In this document: positions 55,030-61,593 of the stretch, piece by piece
Layout of the letters: the number at the start of each line of letters is the position of its first letter
Numbering within the stretch: the stretch's first letter is position 1
Source: Sphingorhabdus sp. 109
GTDB lineage: Bacteria > Pseudomonadota > Alphaproteobacteria > Sphingomonadales > Sphingomonadaceae
Assembly (NCBI RefSeq): GCF_902506555.1
Contig: NZ_LR732707.1
Coordinates: 954,001-1,018,000, forward strand
Length of the DNA stretch: 64,000 bases
Direction: 5' to 3'
Notes under the pieces: model-generated
The model's database searches: none
What the model was told of the DNA's origin: nothing
What the model saw: only the letters and a program-made list of their open reading frames with translations
Program-made: the position numbers and the translations under genes

Positions 55030-56015
55030 CCAAATTCAACAAAATTGCAATTATCAACACTGGATGGTCTGACGATTTTCAAGGGGCTGAAGTCAAAGGC
55101 GATTTTGGTTATTTGGATGGACGCGTTGGTCATGAGAAATTCAACTTCCTGCCGGACTCTGAAGGCATCTTTTATGGTTACGCTCCACCGTTAGGCGGGA
55201 GCAGCAGTCCGCCAATGCCTGAAGATCCCGCTGGATGGCTGGTCTTTTTTGTTTCTAAGAAACCCGGCAAGGCCGGCCTCTATCTCGTGGGCTGGTATGA
55301 AGATGCAAATTTTGAAAGAGGCTATGAAACTCGCCCAGATGCCGACAAGCTTGAACTAGATTCCGACGGAGGTCGGTTTGGATATACGGTATCTTCGCAC
55401 AATGCCCGGCATGTTCCACTACTTATGCGAAAGAGAAAAGTGCGCGGCGATAATTTGAAACGGTCTTATGCATATCTTCGCGGCGGGAACGACGATGACG
55501 CTTGGCGCAAGGATATGGCGCAGCAACTTCTGCGATACAGGAACGAAATTCTAGCTGAATTTACGGCAGTGGAGCAGGGTGACACAGAAGCGAATGTTAC
55601 ATTCTGTGTTGATGCTACGCGGCGAAAACTGATCGAAGATAGGGCGGTTGAGATTGTCAAACAGCATTATGCGAAATGGACTTGTGAGAGCAAAGAGGCT
55701 GACAAGTGCGGTTACGACCTCTTGTTTTCGAAAAAGACCGGTGAAGTGATGCACGTAGAGGTAAAAGGAACATCGCTACCTGATCCGTGCTTCTTCATCA
55801 CTGAGAAAGAACGCTCCTATGCAGAAAAGCACTCTCACAACGATACACGTGCTCGCCAAGCCAGAGATGGCAAATGGAGGCCATTGTGGAAACTGGCAGT
55901 TGTCCCAGATGCTTTAGGTAAAAACCCCAAGCCACATATTTATACGTTTGCCGAAATGAACCGCGCTTTTGACTTAGATTGCTACGCGTTTCGCGGTAAG
56001 TTGAAAGACAATTAA
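55026..56015 (+). CDS. DUF3883 protein with a possible EVE/PUA-like N-terminal domain
   Basis: Encodes 329 residues. The C-terminal half (about 195-260) has the DUF3883/NOV_C signature: RKLIEDRAVEIVKQHY, then CGYDLLFSKKTGEVMHVEVKGTS. The D...EVK residues are in place for a PD-(D/E)xK-type nuclease. The N-terminal about 130 residues (IAIINTGWSDDF, GIFYGYAPP, AGLYLVGWYEDANFERG) resemble EVE/PUA-like modified-base-binding domains only in pattern; this is tentative. It sits between Res and Mod with overlaps on both sides (ATGA, TAATG), so it is probably stoichiometric with them. It may be a second nuclease or a modified-DNA reader. Confidence 0.78.
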   Translation: MTKFNKIAIINTGWSDDFQGAEVKGDFGYLDGRVGHEKFNFLPDSEGIFYGYAPPLGGSSSPPMPEDPAGWLVFFVSKKPGKAGLYLVGWYEDANFERGYETRPDADKLELDSDGGRFGYTVSSHNARHVPLLMRKRKVRGDNLKRSYAYLRGGNDDDAWRKDMAQQLLRYRNEILAEFTAVEQGDTEANVTFCVDATRRKLIEDRAVEIVKQHYAKWTCESKEADKCGYDLLFSKKTGEVMHVEVKGTSLPDPCFFITEKERSYAEKHSHNDTRARQARDGKWRPLWKLAVVPDALGKNPKPHIYTFAEMNRAFDLDCYAFRGKLKDN

Positions 56016-59011
56016 TGTCCAAGAATAAGAAACCCCTCCGCGTCGAAACGCTCACCCATGACGAGGCGACCCGAAAGAATGCACCCACGGCCGAACTCGA
56101 AACCTTTGTCGATGCCGAAACCAAGCGGCCGATCGAGGTCGCTTACGAGCGGCGCAATCGCGATCTCGATCCGCAGTTGGTGTGGCGGGGGAAGGATGTG
56201 GCGGACTGGTCGGACCTCGTGGTCGAGGCGCCGCCGCTCTATATCCAGGAGAAGATCCATCCCAAGGCACTGATCGAGGATCTGAAGCGCGCTAGCCAGC
56301 GCGACGAACCCGACGACGCGCCCGATCTCTTCGCCGATTTCAACGGCGTCGATCCGGAGGCGCGGACCGAGTTCTACGCGCATGACCAGCACTGGTCGAA
56401 CCGCATGATCCTGGGCGACGGGCTGAAGGTGATGGCATCGCTGGCGGAGCGCGAGAGGCTGAAGGGCCAGGTGCAGTGTATCTATATCGACCCGCCCTAT
56501 GGCATCAAGTTCAACTCCAACTTCCAGTGGTCCACCACCAGTCGCGACGTGAAGGACGGCAAGGCCGACCACCTGACGCGCGAGCCCGAGCAGGTGAAGG
56601 CCTTCCGCGACACTTGGGCCGACGGCATCCACTCCTACCTCACCTATCTGCGCGACCGCCTGACCGTGGCGAGCGACCTGTTGACAGAGAGCGGCAGCGT
56701 CTTCGTCCAGATCGGGGACGAAAATGTGCACCGTGTGCGAGCTCTCATGGATGAGGTGTTTGGCGAAGAGAATTTTGTAGGTCAGATCGGTTTCGAAAAA
56801 ACCAGCAGCACCTCAACCACAGGGTTGGCAGCAATTAGTGACTACCTAATCTGGTTTGCACGCTCCAAGCCCTCTTTGAAATTTCGATCTCCATATCAAC
56901 GCAAAGTATTGGGAGAAGCTGGAACAACCCAATATACTTGGTTTGATTTGCAGGGTGGAGAAGATCGTCGCCTCTCGTCTGAGGAAATTGCCTCAAACGC
57001 AATCAGTATTGACCGAGAAAATATTTTTGCTTGCGACAACCTTACCAGCCAGAGGCCACTACAAGGAGCCGATGTTCGAGATTTTGAATACGCTGGACGT
57101 GAGTTCAAGCCAGGCCGCGGAACCTTCAAAACCGATTTGGTCGGCCTCACAAAGTTAGCGAAATCTGGTCGCCTAAGACCAATCGGAAATAGCTTAATGT
57201 ATAAGCGTTTCTTGCGTGATTTCGATGTTGTTCCAATTGCTAACTATTGGACCGATGTGAAGATGACAGGCTTCTCCGAAGAAAAGTCATATGTCGTGCA
57301 AACGGGCCAAAAGGTCGTCCAGCGCTGTATCCTGATGACCACCGATCCTGGTGATTTAGTGCTCGATCCCACCTGCGGTTCGGGCACCACCGCCTATGTC
57401 GCCGAGCAGTGGGGGCGGCGGTGGATCACAATCGATACCAGCCGGGTCGCGCTTGCGCTTGCCCGGGCGCGGATCATGGGCGCGCGCTATCCCTGGTATC
57501 TGCTCGCCGACAGCCGCGAAGGGCAGGTGAAGGAAGGCGAGATCACCCGCACCCCGCCGCGCGACACGCCCACCCAAGGGCGCCTGCGCCAGGGCTTCGT
57601 CTACAAACGTGTGCCGCACATCACGCTCAAGAGCATCGCCAACAATGCCGAGATCGACACGATCTGGGAGGAGTATCAGGAAAAGCTCGAACCGCTGCGC
57701 GCCGAGATCAACGCCTTGCGTAGCCGGGATGGTTCTGACCCCGACCTCCCTCCCTTCGAGGAATGGACCATGCCGCGCGAACCCGGCTCACCGTGGCCCG
57801 AACCTGCCGCCAAGGCACTGGAAAAGGCGCGCAACGAGGGCGCCTCCGATGCGGTGCGCAGCAAATGGCTCGCAAAGCTGAACGAGGAACTGGGCCGTGA
57901 CTACAAACTCGATACGCTGCCCGACCATCCGGTCGATCCCTGGAACGACCCGGAGTGTGAGAAGCTGCACGCCGAATGGTGGAAGCTGCGCATCGAACGC
58001 CAGCAGGAAATCGATGCCAGCATTGCCGCCAAGGCGGACACTGAATATCTCTATGACCAGCCCTATGAGGACAAAAGTCGCGTGCGCGTCGCGGGGCCGT
58101 TCACCGTAGAAAGCCTTAGTCCCCACCGCGTCCCTGCCGTCGATGTCGACGACAGTCTGTTCGACGAGATAGAAGCGGCCGAGGGCAGGGCGACAAAAAC
58201 TGGCAGCGGCGAACGCGTGGACTTCGCAGAAATGGTGCTCGACAATCTTAAACGTTCAGGCGTCCAGCAGCGGGCAAAGGACGACAAGCTGGCGTTCGAA
58301 GCGATGAAGCTGTGGCCGGGCGAGTGGATCGTGGCCGAGGGCATCGTGCGCCAGAAATCCCTGACCGAGGCGGAAGATGATGAGGATAGCGACACAGGCC
58401 CAACCCGCCGCGCTGCGATCTTTGTTGGCCCAGAATATGGCACTGTCAGCCGCACCGCCCTGACTGCAGCCGCGCGTGAAGCGATGGATGCCGGCTTCGA
58501 CCTGCTGATTGCTGCAGCGTTCAACTTTGATGCCCATGCCAGCGAGCTGACCAAAATGGGGCCTCTCACCGTGTTGCAAGCGCGGATCAATCCTGATCTG
58601 CACATGCCCGATCTCGCCAATACCGGCGCGGGCAATCTGTTCACCGTGTTCGGGGAGCCCGACATAGTGGTCCATGATGAAGGCGATGGAGAGATCAGCA
58701 TCGAGGTGCTGGGTGTCGATATGTATAAAGGCGGTCAGATCGAAAGCGGCGACGCCGACGACATCGCCGTATGGTTTATCGACACAGATTATAATTACGA
58801 GAGCTTCTTTGTCCGCCACGCCTATTTTCCGGGCGCAAACGATCCTTACAAGGCTTTGAAAACAACGCTGAAGGCCGAGGTGGACCAGGATGCATGGGAT
58901 TCACTCAATCGCACCCGATCACGCGTGTTTGCGCGACCGAAAGATGGGCGCGTGGCCGTGAAGGTGGTGAACCATCTGGGTGATGAAGTTATGAAAGTTT
59001 TGGAGGTTTAA
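56015..59011 (+). CDS. Type III-like site-specific DNA methyltransferase (Mod), beta class
   Basis: Encodes 998 residues, longer than usual Mod proteins. Motif order is that of beta-class N6-adenine or N4-cytosine methylases: IDPPYGIKFNSNFQW (DPPY, about 159) comes first and LDPTCGSGTTAYVAEQWGRRW (AdoMet motif I, about 450) later. The segment between (about residues 237-445) is where the target recognition domain lies and has clearly lower GC than either side. The C-terminal 500 residues include a charged helical region (ERQQEIDASIAAKADTEYLYDQPY) and a domain ending DEVMKVLEV, probably Res contact surfaces. It should methylate and recognise the site for the Res subunit two genes upstream. Confidence 0.9.
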   Translation: MSKNKKPLRVETLTHDEATRKNAPTAELETFVDAETKRPIEVAYERRNRDLDPQLVWRGKDVADWSDLVVEAPPLYIQEKIHPKALIEDLKRASQRDEPDDAPDLFADFNGVDPEARTEFYAHDQHWSNRMILGDGLKVMASLAERERLKGQVQCIYIDPPYGIKFNSNFQWSTTSRDVKDGKADHLTREPEQVKAFRDTWADGIHSYLTYLRDRLTVASDLLTESGSVFVQIGDENVHRVRALMDEVFGEENFVGQIGFEKTSSTSTTGLAAISDYLIWFARSKPSLKFRSPYQRKVLGEAGTTQYTWFDLQGGEDRRLSSEEIASNAISIDRENIFACDNLTSQRPLQGADVRDFEYAGREFKPGRGTFKTDLVGLTKLAKSGRLRPIGNSLMYKRFLRDFDVVPIANYWTDVKMTGFSEEKSYVVQTGQKVVQRCILMTTDPGDLVLDPTCGSGTTAYVAEQWGRRWITIDTSRVALALARARIMGARYPWYLLADSREGQVKEGEITRTPPRDTPTQGRLRQGFVYKRVPHITLKSIANNAEIDTIWEEYQEKLEPLRAEINALRSRDGSDPDLPPFEEWTMPREPGSPWPEPAAKALEKARNEGASDAVRSKWLAKLNEELGRDYKLDTLPDHPVDPWNDPECEKLHAEWWKLRIERQQEIDASIAAKADTEYLYDQPYEDKSRVRVAGPFTVESLSPHRVPAVDVDDSLFDEIEAAEGRATKTGSGERVDFAEMVLDNLKRSGVQQRAKDDKLAFEAMKLWPGEWIVAEGIVRQKSLTEAEDDEDSDTGPTRRAAIFVGPEYGTVSRTALTAAAREAMDAGFDLLIAAAFNFDAHASELTKMGPLTVLQARINPDLHMPDLANTGAGNLFTVFGEPDIVVHDEGDGEISIEVLGVDMYKGGQIESGDADDIAVWFIDTDYNYESFFVRHAYFPGANDPYKALKTTLKAEVDQDAWDSLNRTRSRVFARPKDGRVAVKVVNHLGDEVMKVLEV
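56725..57350 (+). other. Low-GC central segment of the Mod gene (target recognition region)
   Basis: The gene's flanks are around two thirds G+C by eye, while this central part is closer to 40-47 percent, with sharp edges near both ends. The edges fall just after the DPPY-containing N-terminal block and just before the AdoMet motif I. That is where the target recognition domain of beta-class Mod proteins sits. The pattern fits replacement of the recognition domain by recombination from another genome. Confidence 0.65.
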
Positions 59012-59014
59012 TTT

Positions 59015-59521
59015 ATGGCAAATCCGTTCGGCATAGAAGCAGGGTCAACCGTGCCCAGTGGTATGGCAACTTATCACGTTATCTTGCATTCAGTTCCTAA
59101 GCCGCATCCCGCCTTTAAGACCTACTCGGGAATCTGGAAGCCCGAAGCCGGCTTAGTTCGAATATTAGGGCAGTCGGAGACCTTTACCGATGATTCCTAC
59201 GCATCCAATGCCCTTCGGATTTACGATCAGGTAAAACGTCAATTATCGCAAATTTATGGTCCACCAAAAGTAGATGAGGATGTGATCGACGATACATGGT
59301 CAGACCCGAAAGATTTCTGCATGGCATTAGAAAATGGCGGACGCAATCATGCGTGCAGATGGATGCTTGGCACTCACGATCTTACTGACGACGTGCAGCA
59401 TATTATGTTGATGATTGCGACAAATGATGGTTACGAAATGAGCCACGTGATGCTGGATTATGAATTTTCCGGCTGCGATGACGACAATGCGGGCGATGCA
59501 TATGGGCTCGATAGCCTTTGA
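59015..59521 (+). CDS. Unknown protein within the restriction-helicase gene run
   Basis: Encodes 168 residues, no signal peptide or membrane segment. The start reads MANPFGIEAGSTVPSGMATYHV. The middle has TWSDPKDFCMALENGGRNHACRWMLG, and the C-terminus is acidic (SGCDDDNAGDAYGLDSL). It begins 3 bases after the Mod stop and its own stop overlaps the TTG of the helicase gene (TTGA), so it is coupled on both sides. No family was recognised. Coupling to both neighbours suggests a specific accessory or adaptor role, which cannot be read from sequence. Confidence 0.7.
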   Translation: MANPFGIEAGSTVPSGMATYHVILHSVPKPHPAFKTYSGIWKPEAGLVRILGQSETFTDDSYASNALRIYDQVKRQLSQIYGPPKVDEDVIDDTWSDPKDFCMALENGGRNHACRWMLGTHDLTDDVQHIMLMIATNDGYEMSHVMLDYEFSGCDDDNAGDAYGLDSL

Positions 59522-61593
59522 CACTTCTGCTCGCCTCCACCTTTAACGATGCGCTAGCCATACTGAACCAGGCAGAAGCTGGAGCGGCCATGCAGGCAGC
59601 TTTGCGCTATGGTAAAGATCCGGCCGGCAACGGATTGCAGATGCATAGGATTGATGGTGCAGAAGGATTTTGGTCACTACGCGCTAACCGTGACATTCGG
59701 ATCATCCTACACAAGGATGGCGACGCGACTACACTTGCCTATGTGGATCACCATGACGACGCCTACGCATGGGCAAATCGGCGCAAAATGGTGGCACATG
59801 AGCGCACTGGCGCTATGCAAATCGTTGAGGTGGTGGAGCGGATTGAAGAAATTTCGGTAACAAATGGACCGGAGGATTACCCGCTCGACAAACCAGAAAG
59901 CCCTGTGGTTCAACCGTTTTGGGTCCTAACGGACGATGAAATGCTCGATGTCGGAGTCCCGCGCGATTGGCTGCAGCCCGTGCGCGAAATGCCAGAAGAT
60001 GATCTGGAGACGTTGTTCGATAAGCTGCCGGCCGAAGCAGCTGAAGCTCTTTATGATTTCGCAACCGGCGGCAAATTAGACGACCATATCGCAGTGCCAG
60101 CGACGCCGGGATCTAATCCCTTCGTTCATCCCGATGCACAGCGGCGATTTCGTATCCTCGACAATATCGAGGAACTTCAGGCAGCGCTGGATGCACCCTT
60201 CGAAAAATGGGCCGTGTTCCTCCACCCTGCGCAGCGCGAATTGGTCGAAAAGAAAGTCAATGGCCCAACGCGGGTGACAGGGTCCGCAGGCACCGGAAAA
60301 ACGATCGTCGCTCTCCATCGCGCAGTGCATCTGGTGCGCAATGATGATGCTGCAAATGTGCTCCTCACAACATTCTCCAAGAAACTTGCCGAAGCGTTGG
60401 AGAGTAAGCGGGATATTCTGACTGAGGCCGAACCCGAGTTGCGGAGCCGCATTGTAGTGCTTCCACTCGATCAGGCAGCCATTGAACTTTACACGAGCGT
60501 GCATTCACAGCCAAATCGAGCATCGCCGTCGCAAATTCGCGCGTTTATCAAGGAAGCGGACAAGGCGGGTCTCGGCAAAGCTTTGTCGATTGAATTCCTG
60601 TTCGAGGAGTGGGATGAACTGGTTGATGCTTGGGGCGTTTCGGACCCCGACCAGTATGCGGCCATTCCGCGAACTGGCCGCCGAACCCGCCTTGGCGCTC
60701 AGCAAAGGGAGGCCGCGTGGAGCGTATTCCACTTTGTCAGACAGCGGTTAGAAGATCGCAATCTCGTTACTTGGGCAATGATGTATGGCGCGCTCACAGA
60801 TTGGATCGGGCAGAAGGGTCTCGATCAGCTGCCCTACAGCCATATCGTGGTGGACGAGGCACAAGATCTGACGGTTGCACAAGTGCGTTTTCTTGCCCAA
60901 GCTGGCCAGAATAGAAAAGACGCTCTGTTCCTCGCTGGCGATATTGGTCAGCGTATTTTTCGATTGCCGTTCAGCTGGGCCAAACTAGGAATCGACATTC
61001 GTGGCCGAAGCCATTCGCTGAAGGTCAATTACCGGACCTCACATCAGATCAGAGCCATGGCCGATCGGCTGCTCCCACCCTCAATCACGGACATGGACGG
61101 AATAGAAGAAGGCCGGCGAGGCACTGTATCAGTGTTCGATGGCGTCGAACCAACGGTTGTCCTGGCCAAAGATGAAAATGATGAATGTGCGAAAGTCGCC
61201 GCTTGGCTTGAAAGCTGTATCGAGGCAGATATCGCGCAGTCACAAATTGGCCTCTTGGTGAGGAGCGACGGTCAATTGGGGAGGGCTAGAAATGCTGCGA
61301 AAGCGGCAGGGCTCGATCCTAGATCCGAAAACGGGGTGGCGATCATAACGATGCACGACGCAAAAGGGCTGGAATTTCGCGCCGTCGCAGCCATGGCTTG
61401 CGATGAGGACGTTTTGCCGGACCCAACGCGGCTGGCAATGATCGGCGATCCTGCGGAAATGGAAACTGCCTTTGAGACCGAGCGACATTTGCTTTACGTT
61501 GCTTGCACCCGCGCACGCGACAAATTGCTGGTTAGCGGCGTCAGCCCCGGCAGTGAGTTCATTGATGACATATTGGCCAAGGTTGCGTCATGA
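59518..61593 (+). CDS. UvrD-like SF1 helicase with N-terminal RelE/ParE-like domain
   Basis: Encodes 691 residues. Residues 1 to about 90 (FNDALAILNQAEAGAAMQAALRYGKDP..., LRANRDIRIILHKDG, LAYVDHHDDAYAWANRRK) follow the RelE/ParE toxin fold: two helices, then strands with an R-x-x-R-I-I and a final Y-V-D-H-H-D-x-A-Y strand/helix. The rest is an SF1A helicase: TGSAGTGKTIVALHRAVHL (about 255), HIVVDEAQDLTVAQVR (about 443), VNYRTSHQIR, ITMHDAKGLEFRAVA and LLYVACTRARDKLLV. The TTG start overlaps the preceding stop. It should translocate on single-stranded DNA. The toxin-like head may bind or sense ribosome or nucleic acid, or be only structural. Confidence 0.85.
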   Translation: MTLLLASTFNDALAILNQAEAGAAMQAALRYGKDPAGNGLQMHRIDGAEGFWSLRANRDIRIILHKDGDATTLAYVDHHDDAYAWANRRKMVAHERTGAMQIVEVVERIEEISVTNGPEDYPLDKPESPVVQPFWVLTDDEMLDVGVPRDWLQPVREMPEDDLETLFDKLPAEAAEALYDFATGGKLDDHIAVPATPGSNPFVHPDAQRRFRILDNIEELQAALDAPFEKWAVFLHPAQRELVEKKVNGPTRVTGSAGTGKTIVALHRAVHLVRNDDAANVLLTTFSKKLAEALESKRDILTEAEPELRSRIVVLPLDQAAIELYTSVHSQPNRASPSQIRAFIKEADKAGLGKALSIEFLFEEWDELVDAWGVSDPDQYAAIPRTGRRTRLGAQQREAAWSVFHFVRQRLEDRNLVTWAMMYGALTDWIGQKGLDQLPYSHIVVDEAQDLTVAQVRFLAQAGQNRKDALFLAGDIGQRIFRLPFSWAKLGIDIRGRSHSLKVNYRTSHQIRAMADRLLPPSITDMDGIEEGRRGTVSVFDGVEPTVVLAKDENDECAKVAAWLESCIEADIAQSQIGLLVRSDGQLGRARNAAKAAGLDPRSENGVAIITMHDAKGLEFRAVAAMACDEDVLPDPTRLAMIGDPAEMETAFETERHLLYVACTRARDKLLVSGVSPGSEFIDDILAKVAS

